A stretch of DNA of 64,000 nucleotides from an uncultured Eubacteriales bacterium (GTDB lineage: Bacteria; Bacillota; Clostridia; Oscillospirales; Oscillospiraceae): NCBI GenBank assembly GCA_902475435.1, contig CABRZL010000001.1, positions 1 to 64,000 of the forward strand, in the 5' to 3' direction. The notes beneath the pieces were generated by a model. The model was not told the origin of the DNA. It was given only the letters and a program-made list of their open reading frames with translations, and did not search any database. This document shows positions 25,703 to 33,145 of this stretch, in pieces (positions within the stretch are counted from its first letter, which is position 1; each line of letters begins with the position of its first letter). The translations under genes and the position numbers were made by a program.

Positions 25703-25728
25703 AGGGAGGACGCCGATGCGTCCTCCCT
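25703..25728 (-). terminator. Terminator of the SLH/Ig-like surface-protein gene
   Basis: 11-bp stem AGGGAGGACGC / GCGTCCTCCCT, followed on the minus strand by ATTTTTAG, just after the stop codon at 25739. Confidence 0.88.
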
Positions 25729-25738
25729 GCTTTCATGA

Positions 25739-28024
25739 TTATTCTGAGACGGCCTCAGAAAATGCCAGAATGACTTTGGCAATTTCGCAGCGACGGGTCA
25801 TATCCGCCGGGGCAAGCTTGCCGTCCTTACCATCAATGATACCATTCTGAACCGCCCAAGCAAAGGCGTCTTTTGCCCATGTCTCATCTACATCCGGGAA
25901 TTCATCCAGGGTCTCTGTAACTTCGTCTGTCAGTACGCCAGCGTACGCAGCATAGCGCCGGAACATCGTCACCATCTCCTGACGGGAAACGCTGCGATCC
26001 GGCTGGAACGTTCCGTCCTCATACCCCGTTACAATTCCCTGGGACGCTGCCCACATGACAGCATCATAATACCAGGCTTCCTGATTCTGTACATCGGAAA
26101 AGCTCTTATCCGTAGTGTATTCAGGATTTCCTTCCATATTGTAGAAAATCTGAGCCAACTGTGCACGGGTTGTCTCTGTCTCAGGAGAGAATTCCTTCTC
26201 GCTGATTCCCTGCATAATATCCTGCTCTACCACATAGTCGATGGCTTCATGATACCATGCATCCGGATTCAGATCTGTGAAATCTTTGGATGGGCAGACA
26301 TCCTCATGCGTTTGAACAGTTACCGTACACGTTGCTGTCTTGGATCCATCTTCTGTGGTCACGGTAATCGTTGCGGTACCAGCCGACACCGCAGTAATCG
26401 TTCCGTTCTCATCCACCTTCGCCACCTCAGGCTTATCCGAGGACCAGGACACATTCTGATTCAAAGCGTTTTCCGGAACAATTTGCGCCGTCAACGTCGC
26501 TGTTTCATCTACAATCATCGTTAATTCTGTCTGGTTCAAGGTTACGCCCGTAACCAAAACAGGTTTCCAAATTTCATACAGCGTAAGGTTCTCCGTGACC
26601 GTTGTGCTCATATCCCAGGTCTTCCATGATCCGTCAGAATAATATTGCCAGCCGGTACGCTCATAACCGGGAATCTCTGCTGCAGCCGGAACTTTATCTT
26701 CCGGAATTGCTATTCCCTTCAAAATATAAACGTTTTTGGTCTGCCAGGCGGTATCCTCTCTGGACGTCACCTGATTGAATGAAATCCGAACGGTCTTCGC
26801 CCACTTCAGATACTGCCCGTCCTGAACCAATGTTGAAGAGGAGCCCTCCTGACTGGTGAACGCTGCTGCATTTGGCTCAACCCCGTCCGCAAACGCAACA
26901 ACCACACGGCCCTCTCTTCCATAGACGTCCTGGACTAAAACAGGATTTGTCGGTGTAAATTCACCTGTAACCTGAATATATGGACCGCCATCATACCAAT
27001 CGTTCAAGAGGACAAGGCCAGAGATCGTAGGAGATCCGCTTAACTCCAATTTCACAGCTTTGTCTGTATCGGGATTTTCTTCATAAAGATCAGCAATGGC
27101 GATTGCGCTTTCTGTTTCATATTTACCACCTAAATTAAACACATTCCCAGCAATGGTACCGCCGCGGATTACAACAGATGTGTTATCTTCAGGCGTCATT
27201 TGTTCCGCATAAATACCGCCGCCCTGTCCTGCCTCAGTACCGTTGTCAATCACAGAGCCGCTGATCATGGTGAAGGACGTCTCGATTCCACTATAACCTT
27301 CTATGTATATGGCGCCGCCCCGTTCTCCAGAAATATTGTTCTGAATCACAGTTCCGTCCAGAGTCACTCTACTTGCAAAACAGCTAATCGCACCGCCGCT
27401 CAGTACAGCATAGTTGTCGGATATTTCACCGCCGGTCAGGTTGGCATCACTGTTTTGAAGATACATTCCGCCGCCGCATCCCAGGGCAGAATATGCAAGC
27501 GCCTGGTTGTTGGATATTTTACCGCCGGTCATATTGACGGTGCTGTTATAAGCTTCAATTGCAGTTCCGTAGTTATTGACCAGATTCGTACCTTCGCCAA
27601 TCTCCAGCGTTGCACCGCCAGATACCTGTATCATACCGCCCTGCACGCCTTTTACTTGGCCGCCATCCACAGTCACGTTGGTGAGCGTCAGCTTTTTATC
27701 CGAACCGCTCAGCAGGAAAAGCTTTCCCGTAAAATCTTCTCCACGCCTGAAGGTTACGCCGTTTAACGCTGTCTCACCGGAAATGGTAACCATACCGGTA
27801 ATATAAATGACGCAGTTTTCCTGGTCTTTCGCCAACTCCAGCGCCTTGTCCAGGGTTTTCACTGCATTCTCGGCTGTGGTTCCGTCTGCTTCGTCATTGC
27901 CGCTTGTTCCATTCAAATAGACCGCGGTTTCTGGTATGTCACCCTCATCCGCCGCAAAGGCAGCAGGAATCATAGCCAGCACCATGCACAGAACAAGCAC
28001 AACAGCCAACATTCGCTTCTTCAT
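25739..28024 (-). CDS. S-layer-homology surface protein with beta-helix and Big2 Ig-like domains
   Basis: A 761-residue secreted protein. Residues 1-24 are a signal peptide (KKRMLAVVLVLCMVLAMIPA). About 30-380 carries beta-helix-like repeats (GGKISNNQAL, GGEISDNYAV, GGAISCFASRVTLDG). An InlB/Flg_new-like module (GWQYYSDGSWKTWDM) is near 480. A Big2 Ig-like domain follows (VTLNQTELTMIVDETATLTA, ending GTATITVTTEDG). Three SLH repeats occupy the last 180 residues: FTDLNPDAWYHEAIDYVV, FSDVQNQEAWYYDAVMWAA and FPDVDETWAKDAFAWAV. SLH domains hold proteins to cell-wall secondary polymers. Substrate or partner unknown. AAGGAGG precedes ATG 28024. Confidence 0.9.
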   Translation of the reverse strand: MKKRMLAVVLVLCMVLAMIPAAFAADEGDIPETAVYLNGTSGNDEADGTTAENAVKTLDKALELAKDQENCVIYITGMVTISGETALNGVTFRRGEDFTGKLFLLSGSDKKLTLTNVTVDGGQVKGVQGGMIQVSGGATLEIGEGTNLVNNYGTAIEAYNSTVNMTGGKISNNQALAYSALGCGGGMYLQNSDANLTGGEISDNYAVLSGGAISCFASRVTLDGTVIQNNISGERGGAIYIEGYSGIETSFTMISGSVIDNGTEAGQGGGIYAEQMTPEDNTSVVIRGGTIAGNVFNLGGKYETESAIAIADLYEENPDTDKAVKLELSGSPTISGLVLLNDWYDGGPYIQVTGEFTPTNPVLVQDVYGREGRVVVAFADGVEPNAAAFTSQEGSSSTLVQDGQYLKWAKTVRISFNQVTSREDTAWQTKNVYILKGIAIPEDKVPAAAEIPGYERTGWQYYSDGSWKTWDMSTTVTENLTLYEIWKPVLVTGVTLNQTELTMIVDETATLTAQIVPENALNQNVSWSSDKPEVAKVDENGTITAVSAGTATITVTTEDGSKTATCTVTVQTHEDVCPSKDFTDLNPDAWYHEAIDYVVEQDIMQGISEKEFSPETETTRAQLAQIFYNMEGNPEYTTDKSFSDVQNQEAWYYDAVMWAASQGIVTGYEDGTFQPDRSVSRQEMVTMFRRYAAYAGVLTDEVTETLDEFPDVDETWAKDAFAWAVQNGIIDGKDGKLAPADMTRRCEIAKVILAFSEAVSE

Positions 28025-28091
28025 GTAGAATCCTCCTTTTTTCTGGTTCTCTGGCGCCGCTTTCCGCCGCTTGAGATTTGACAGAAACCAT

Positions 28092-28130
28092 CTTGTTTTC
28101 CCAAGGGAAAACAAGGCTAGGGCGCCCTAG
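28092..28130 (-). promoter_or_regulatory. Two tandem palindromes at the 5' end of the SLH mRNA
   Basis: IR1: CTTGTTTTCCC-AA-GGGAAAACAAG (28092-28115, 11-bp arms). IR2: the 14-bp perfect palindrome CTAGGGCGCCCTAG (28117-28130). They are one base apart and start only a few bases after the predicted transcript start (near 28137), so they may act as operators or as mRNA 5' stabilising hairpins. Confidence 0.65.
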
Positions 28131-28143
28131 TGAAGCTTCTTCC

Positions 28144-28172
28144 ATTATACTTCGAATTTAAAATTTGTACAA
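28144..28172 (-). promoter_or_regulatory. Putative promoter of the SLH gene
   Basis: Minus strand TTGTAC (28172-28167), 17-base spacer, perfect TATAAT (28149-28144). The -35 is weak. It predicts a leader of about 113 bases. Confidence 0.55.
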
Positions 28173-28257
28173 TACCTTTTTCTGTTTTTTAACCCTGATC
28201 GCAAAACCTTTTTCGGTATTTTCACCGGAAAAGGCACCAGCTTTTTCGGAAGAATAG

Positions 28258-28286
28258 TTGACGTTTCCCGGATTGTGCCGTATAAT
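28258..28286 (+). promoter_or_regulatory. Promoter of the thiolase gene
   Basis: TTGACG (28258-28263), 17-base spacer, TATAAT (28281-28286). The ATG lies at 28347 with GGAGG upstream. Confidence 0.82.
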
Positions 28287-28346
28287 ATTTTCGGCGAATC
28301 TGTAAAATTGCTTAATTTTGGGCAAATCTATATGGAGGTTATTTAC

Positions 28347-29654
28347 ATGAAAGAACTGTACGTTGTAAATTGCTGCAGAACTGCAATTGGCAAGTTCCAG
28401 GGCAGCCTGTCCAATACCTCTGCCGGCGATTTGGGCGGCATCGTCATCAAAGAGGCTCTGAAGAGAGCCGGCGTTGCTCCCGAAACGGTAGACGAGGTTA
28501 TGTTCGGCTGCGCTATTACTGGCGCTCAGGGCCAGAACCCTGCTCGTCAGGCAGCAATCAAAGGCGGCGTGCCCGCTTCCGTTCCCGTTTATAACATCGG
28601 TATGGTCTGCGGCTCCGGCCTCAAGAGCATCATCGAAGCTGCCCGCGCCATCAAGGCCGGCGACGCCGACATTGTGGTCTGCGGCGGCACCGAAAACATG
28701 ACTATGGCTCCGTATGCCATGCCTGCGGCCCGCGGCGGTGCCCGTATGTTCGACACCACAATGGTTGATACCATGGTGAAGGACGGCCTGTGGGATGCAT
28801 TCAACAACTATCACATGGGCACTACTGCTGAAAACATCTGCGATCTGTGGGGCATTACCCGTCAGGAGCTGGACGAGTTTGCCGCTTCCTCTCAGCAAAA
28901 GTGCGAAGCTGCTCAGGCTGCCGGCAAATTCGATGACGAGATCGTTCCTGTCATGGTGAAGCAGAAAAAGCAGATGGTCGAGTTTAAAGTGGACGAGTTC
29001 CCCCGTCATGGCACCACCGTGGAAAGCCTCAGCAAGCTGAAGGGCGCTTTCCCTGTTGGTCCTGAGTCTGCTGCAATCCAGGAGCAGGGCAAGAAAATTG
29101 CCGCCGGCGATAAGAACGCAGAAGGCCCCATCACCCTGACCTTTGACGCCACCGAAATTAAGGGTCCCGCCGCTGACGCAGGCACGCAGCGTGTCACTGC
29201 AGGCAATGCTTCCGGCATCAATGACGGTGCTGCTGCACTGGTGCTCGCTTCCGGCGAAGCTGTTAAGAAATACGGTCTGAAGCCCATGGCAAAACTGGTG
29301 TCCTATGGACAGGGCGGCGTTGATCCCAAGATCATGGGAACTGGTCCCGTTCCCGCTTCTCGGAACGCTCTGGCTGCCGCCGGCCTGACCATTGACGACA
29401 TGGATCTGATCGAGGCTAACGAAGCCTTCGCCGCACAGTCCATTGCAGTGGCTCGTGAGCTGCACTTTGATATGAGCAAAGTCAACGTCAACGGCGGTGC
29501 TTTGGCCCTTGGCCATCCTGTTGGCTGCTCCGGCGCACGCATCGTAGTGACTCTGCTGCACGAAATGCTCAAACGTCCCGAGGCTAAAAAGGGTCTGGCT
29601 ACTCTTTGCATCGGCGGCGGCATGGGTGTTGCTGCTGTATTTGAGAAGTGCTAA
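28347..29654 (+). CDS. thlA: Acetyl-CoA acetyltransferase (thiolase) with an internal insertion
   Basis: A 435-residue thiolase that condenses two acetyl-CoA to acetoacetyl-CoA, first step of butyrate formation, or the reverse. The nucleophile Cys88 lies in NIGMVCGSGLKS, the NEAF motif is at 358-361, His390 is in GGALALGHPVGCSG, and the second catalytic Cys421 is in LCIGGGMG. All active-site motifs are intact. Typical bacterial thiolases have about 392 residues; the excess is an insertion at about 236-282 between LSKLKGAF and VTAGNASGIND, where most relatives have only a few residues. A good GGAGG, own promoter and own terminator make it monocistronic. Confidence 0.94.
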   Translation: MKELYVVNCCRTAIGKFQGSLSNTSAGDLGGIVIKEALKRAGVAPETVDEVMFGCAITGAQGQNPARQAAIKGGVPASVPVYNIGMVCGSGLKSIIEAARAIKAGDADIVVCGGTENMTMAPYAMPAARGGARMFDTTMVDTMVKDGLWDAFNNYHMGTTAENICDLWGITRQELDEFAASSQQKCEAAQAAGKFDDEIVPVMVKQKKQMVEFKVDEFPRHGTTVESLSKLKGAFPVGPESAAIQEQGKKIAAGDKNAEGPITLTFDATEIKGPAADAGTQRVTAGNASGINDGAAALVLASGEAVKKYGLKPMAKLVSYGQGGVDPKIMGTGPVPASRNALAAAGLTIDDMDLIEANEAFAAQSIAVARELHFDMSKVNVNGGALALGHPVGCSGARIVVTLLHEMLKRPEAKKGLATLCIGGGMGVAAVFEKC

Positions 29655-29666
29655 AATGACTTCCTC

Positions 29667-29703
29667 AGGGAGGCGGGGCATCCCGCCTCCCTTTCCGTTT
29701 TTT
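29667..29703 (+). terminator. Terminator of the thiolase gene
   Basis: 11-bp stem AGGGAGGCGGG / CCCGCCTCCCT with a 4-base loop, followed by TTTCCGTTTTTT. Confidence 0.9.
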
Positions 29704-29778
29704 AACAGTCAGCATACTAAAATTATTTTTTACTGTTTCCGGCAGATTTCAAAATGTTGCTAGCAAGAGGTGATTATC

Positions 29779-30474
29779 ATGCCCAAAATTATAACTGCCC
29801 GGGAAGCTGCGGCGCTGATTCCCTCCCACTCCACAGTGATGTTCAGCGGTTTTATCGGGTGCGGCGCAGCCCATCAGATCATCCGGGCCATAGACGAAAC
29901 TGATGTGGAGGACATCATCGGCGTCTTCGACGACGGCTCTCTTCTCCGGGGGCCAGACGGTTCCGAATATTATGCCTGGGCTCGGCTGATCCACTCAGGT
30001 AAGATCAGAAAATACATCGGTTCCCACGTAGGTTCCAATCCTGAGGCCAGCGATAAGTGGGCGCGGGGTGACCTGGAGCTGGAATTGGTACCACAGGGTT
30101 CCCTGGCCGAGATGATTCGGGCCGGCGGCATGGGTATCCCCGGAATCCTCACGCCTGCGGGCATTGGCACGATGGTGGAAGAGAGTCCATGGGTAGACCG
30201 AAAGCTCACAATAGACGGAAAAGAATACCTCCTAATGAAACCGATCCGGGCGGACTTTGCTGTCATTTCCGGTTACTACGTGGACACCAAGGGAAACATC
30301 TGGTACAAAGGCACCACCCGGAATTTCGCGCCTCTGATGGCAATGGCCGCAGATACTGTCATTGTAGAAGCAGAACATCTGGTGCAGCCTGGAGAGATTG
30401 CCCCGGAAAATGTGGTAACACCGGGTATTCTGGTGGATTACATTGTTGTAAAGGAGGAGCCATCCCATGGATAA
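29779..30474 (+). CDS. Second class I CoA-transferase, alpha subunit
   Basis: A 231-residue AtoD/ScoA-type alpha subunit. Family motifs: FSGFIGCGAAHQIIRAI, VPQGSLAEMIRAGGMGIPG, and ADTVIVEAEHLVQPGEIAPE with TPGILVDYIVV. It differs clearly from the alpha subunit at 21596, notably in the N-terminal half (DVEDIIGVFDDGSLLRG), so it likely serves another acid. ATG 29779 has GAGGTG six bases upstream. It overlaps the beta gene by eight bases, implying coupled translation. It lies downstream of the thiolase terminator; no clear separate promoter was found. Confidence 0.88.
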   Translation: MPKIITAREAAALIPSHSTVMFSGFIGCGAAHQIIRAIDETDVEDIIGVFDDGSLLRGPDGSEYYAWARLIHSGKIRKYIGSHVGSNPEASDKWARGDLELELVPQGSLAEMIRAGGMGIPGILTPAGIGTMVEESPWVDRKLTIDGKEYLLMKPIRADFAVISGYYVDTKGNIWYKGTTRNFAPLMAMAADTVIVEAEHLVQPGEIAPENVVTPGILVDYIVVKEEPSHG

Positions 30475-31147
30475 GGAAAGAGCCAAAGACATCATTGCCT
30501 ACCGCTGCGCCCAGGAGCTGAAGGACGGCTATGTCGTCAATCTAGGCATTGGCATCCCCACACGCTGCGCCCGTTTTTTTCCCAAGGATGTTGACATCAC
30601 GCTTCATGCTGAACTGGGACTGGTGGGGCAAGGCCCGGCTCCTTCTCCTGAAACAGCTGATCCTCTGCATATCGTGGACGCCTCCGGCAGTCCTGCCTCC
30701 ATTATTCCAGGGGGCGTAATCGTAGATTCTGCTACCAACTTCGGCCTGATTCGCGGCGGTCATGTGGACGCCTGTGTATTAGGCGCTTTAGAAGCAGACG
30801 CAGAAGGTAACTTTGGCAATTGGTTGATCCCCGGCAAAAAGATTACCGGTATGGGCGGCGCCATGGATCTGGTGAACGGTGCAAAAACAGTGATCCTAGC
30901 CATGATCCACACCCAGGGTGGCAAGCCCAAAATTGTGAAACGCTGTACCCTCCCCTTGACTGGTTACCATGTCGTAGATATGATTGTCACGGAAATGGCC
31001 GTCCTGTTGGTGACCCCCGAAGGACTGATGCTGACAGAATACAATCCTGAACTGGGCGACCGGGATACGGCAGTGACGGATATTCAGGCTGCCACCGAGG
31101 CGCCTCTGATCCTCTCTCCCGATTTGAAGCCTATGCCCCTGCCCTGA
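30467..31147 (+). CDS. Second class I CoA-transferase, beta subunit
   Basis: A 226-residue beta subunit with VVNLGIGIPTRCARFF, GGHVDACVLGALEAD and GMGGAMDLV. The catalytic Glu is kept at residue 49, but its motif is LHAELGLVG instead of the common SENG-x-x-G seen in the other pair (VDSENGVVG). AAGGAGG precedes the ATG inside the alpha gene. Expected to form a heteromeric enzyme with the alpha subunit; the acyl substrate is unknown. Confidence 0.87.
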   Translation: MDKERAKDIIAYRCAQELKDGYVVNLGIGIPTRCARFFPKDVDITLHAELGLVGQGPAPSPETADPLHIVDASGSPASIIPGGVIVDSATNFGLIRGGHVDACVLGALEADAEGNFGNWLIPGKKITGMGGAMDLVNGAKTVILAMIHTQGGKPKIVKRCTLPLTGYHVVDMIVTEMAVLLVTPEGLMLTEYNPELGDRDTAVTDIQAATEAPLILSPDLKPMPLP

Positions 31148-31185
31148 GCAAAATTAAACTTTTTGCATCAGTTTCTGAAAAACAG

Positions 31186-31215
31186 TTGTAATACGAACGG
31201 AGCATAGAGTATAAT
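31186..31215 (+). promoter_or_regulatory. Putative promoter of the MATE gene
   Basis: TTGTAA (31186-31191), 18-base spacer, TATAAT (31210-31215). It would start transcription near 31222, inside the hairpin at 31214-31243, and give a leader of about 200 bases. Confidence 0.5.
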
Positions 31216-31247
31216 AAGTGCGCTGCTTTTACAGCGCACTTATTTTC
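31214..31247 (+). terminator. Terminator of the second CoA-transferase operon, overlapping a promoter
   Basis: 12-bp perfect stem ATAAGTGCGCTG / CAGCGCACTTAT with loop CTTTTA, followed by TTTC. It lies 66 bases after the beta-subunit stop codon. The left arm includes the last bases of the TATAAT of the candidate MATE promoter. Confidence 0.65.
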
Positions 31248-31429
31248 TGCAAAAAGAAAGCCTCAGTCACATGCGATGTAGCCAGGACATTCCTGACGTG
31301 CATGGCCTATACGTGAAAATGAATTCTGAATACAGATTCCTTCACAATAAATTGGCTGGTTATTTCCTTTTCCGGCGTTCCTGTGAAAAAAGGAATCTTT
31401 ATCGTCAGCTTGGCAAAGGAGTTTTTTCT

Positions 31430-32806
31430 ATGACCCAAACAAAGACTCCGCTGGATTTAACCACCTGTAATATCACCAGCGGTCTGATTCGCTTTTCTCT
31501 GCCCTTTCTGGCCTCCAGCATTCTGCAAACCCTTTATAGCACAGTGGATACCATCATTGTAGGACAGTTTGTAGGATCGGCGGGGCTGGCAGCGGTAAAT
31601 AACGTATCATATATATGCAATGCCGCCAGCAACATTGGGCTGGGGGCCAGTGCCGGTTCTGCTGTGTTGATTGCCCAGTACTGTGGTGCTAAAAACGAAG
31701 CCGGAATTCATCGCACTGTGGGTACCGCCCTGACCATCAGCGGAATTATGGCCATCATTATCTCTATCATCGTGTGCTGTTTTATCAATCCAATTCTCGA
31801 CCTGGTAAACATCCCTGTTGAAGCACGCCAGGAGGCTTATCACTACTTAATGATTCGGGCATCCTGTTTCCTGATTTCTTTCCTTTACAGTTGCATTACA
31901 TCCTTTTTGCGGGGAATGGGAGATTCAAAACGTCCCCTGTACTTCTCTGCAGTTGCCTCGGTTGCTAATGTGTTTTTGGATCTATTCTTTGTTGCAGTGA
32001 TTCCCTGGGGCGCCGGCGGAGCCGCTTTGGCCACGGAAATCTCCGAAGCTTTTGCACTAATCTGGGCCTTTTTGTATCTTCGAAAACACCAGCCCGGTAT
32101 GCTGACGTTAAAGCCTCAACAGTATAAAATCCACAAGCCCACCGCCAAACTGGTACTTAAAATAGGCATCCCATCCTCTTTTCAGTACTTATTTATTGAC
32201 CTCTCCTTTGTGTTCGTCAATTCCATCATCAACAGTTACGGCGTGATTGCCGCCTCAGCCGTAGCCGTCGGCAGCAAGGTGGTCAATCTCAGCCAGACGG
32301 GAATCTCCGCTTTGTCAACCGGCGTAGGTACCATGGCAGGGCAAAATATTGGCGCCGGAAAGCCGGATCGTGCCGGCAATGTGATCCGCGTAGGTATCCG
32401 CTGCGCGCTGGTGGTGGCCGTAGTCATGTTCTGCATTATCCAGGCGTTCCCTGGTCCTTTGGTACGTCTCTTCAATCGGGACCCAACCGCATTAGAAGAA
32501 TCAATTCGCTGCCTCCGTTATCTCTCCCTGATGGCATTCCCTTCCGCCTTTTTCTTCATCTATGTTGCAATCTCCACCGCTGTCGGATTTACCACTTTTT
32601 CTATGTTCTGCCATATTCTTGACGGTGTCGTAGTTCGCGTGGCACTGAGTTTACTGTTGACACAAGTATTTGGTCTGGGCCTTGTCGGCGTATACCTTGG
32701 AATGGGCTTGGCGCCTACTTTGTCCGCTGTCATTGCCGGTATTTATTTCTATAGCGGAAAATGGAAAAATCGCAAGCTTTTAGAGTCGAAAGAGTTGTTG
32801 TCTTAA
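31430..32806 (+). CDS. MATE-family multidrug/toxin efflux transporter
   Basis: A 458-residue membrane protein with 12 hydrophobic helices in two halves. MATE hallmarks include LPFLASSILQTLYSTVDTII (membrane entry, about residues 25-44), GAGGAALATEISEA in the middle and MAGQNIGAGKPDRA at the start of the second half. It would export cationic drugs or metabolites using a Na+ or H+ gradient. ATG 31430 has AAAGGAG at nine bases; an in-frame start at 31271 would add an atypical 53-residue tail and is rejected. The substrate is unknown. Confidence 0.9.
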   Translation: MTQTKTPLDLTTCNITSGLIRFSLPFLASSILQTLYSTVDTIIVGQFVGSAGLAAVNNVSYICNAASNIGLGASAGSAVLIAQYCGAKNEAGIHRTVGTALTISGIMAIIISIIVCCFINPILDLVNIPVEARQEAYHYLMIRASCFLISFLYSCITSFLRGMGDSKRPLYFSAVASVANVFLDLFFVAVIPWGAGGAALATEISEAFALIWAFLYLRKHQPGMLTLKPQQYKIHKPTAKLVLKIGIPSSFQYLFIDLSFVFVNSIINSYGVIAASAVAVGSKVVNLSQTGISALSTGVGTMAGQNIGAGKPDRAGNVIRVGIRCALVVAVVMFCIIQAFPGPLVRLFNRDPTALEESIRCLRYLSLMAFPSAFFFIYVAISTAVGFTTFSMFCHILDGVVVRVALSLLLTQVFGLGLVGVYLGMGLAPTLSAVIAGIYFYSGKWKNRKLLESKELLS

Positions 32807-32887
32807 CATATTTATATATACATTAAGATTATATTGAAACACCATTTCATATATAGAGATCTTGTTTCTGCTTACTATATTGTAACA

Positions 32888-32925
32888 CAAAAATTGTTTC
32901 TTCATATATGAGGAAACAATTTTTG
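32888..32925 (+). terminator. Long AT-rich inverted repeat after the MATE gene
   Basis: CAAAAATTGTTTC and GAAACAATTTTTG flank a TCATATATGA core, making an almost continuous 38-base palindrome with T5 in its 3' arm. It probably ends MATE transcription. The surrounding 32807-32940 is strikingly AT-rich and has no gene. Confidence 0.55.
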
Positions 32926-32943
32926 CATTTCGTAAAATTTTTA

Positions 32944-32971
32944 TTGACAAATCCGCTCTTCATGGTATAAT
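32944..32971 (+). promoter_or_regulatory. Consensus promoter of tRNA-Thr
   Basis: Exact TTGACA (32944-32949), 16-base spacer, exact TATAAT (32966-32971), 15 bases before the tRNA 5' end. Strong stable-RNA promoter. Confidence 0.9.
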
Positions 32972-32986
32972 AATCAAGCTGTTTGT

Positions 32987-33061
<75 letters not shown>

Positions 33062-33062
<1 letters not shown>

Positions 33063-33110
33063 AAAGGTTCCCGGTTTTAACGAAAGAGGTTAAAACCGGG
33101 AACCTTTTTT
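33062..33110. terminator. Terminator of tRNA-Thr, probably bidirectional
   Basis: 18-19 bp stem AAAGGTTCCCGGTTTTAAC / GTTAAAACCGGGAACCTTT followed by TTTTT on the plus strand. On the minus strand it sits about 35 bases after the esterase stop codon and is followed by a short T run. Confidence 0.92.
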
Positions 33111-33145
33111 GTTTGGAAGTTTAAACTTTTCTACAAAGTGACAAA

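Larger units (their letters stand above)
28025..28346. other. Divergent regulatory region between the SLH gene and the thiolase gene
   Basis: This 322-base gene-free stretch holds two back-to-back promoters (28144-28172 minus, 28258-28286 plus), two adjacent palindromes in the SLH leader (28092-28130), and an imperfect inverted repeat CCTTTTTCGGT / ACCGGAAAAGG at 28207-28234 between the promoters. The last of these could be an operator shared by both genes. A third TTTTTCGG at about 28242-28249 offers an alternative pairing. Confidence 0.6.

Noticed and set aside
28158..29681. A 507-codon open frame antisense to the thiolase gene
   Set aside because: It is the mirror of a GC-biased real gene: no ribosome binding site, no recognisable motif, and the sense frame encodes a complete thiolase with its own promoter and terminator.
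31271..31429. N-terminal extension of the MATE transporter by 53 residues
   Set aside because: The extension is not hydrophobic, is unlike MATE N-termini and has no ribosome binding site; AAAGGAG before ATG 31430 is clear.
32807..32986. AT-rich stretch before tRNA-Thr as an attachment site or island edge
   Set aside because: No integrase, no repeat of the tRNA 3' end and no foreign gene cluster is visible on either side; the stretch contains only a terminator-like palindrome and the tRNA promoter.
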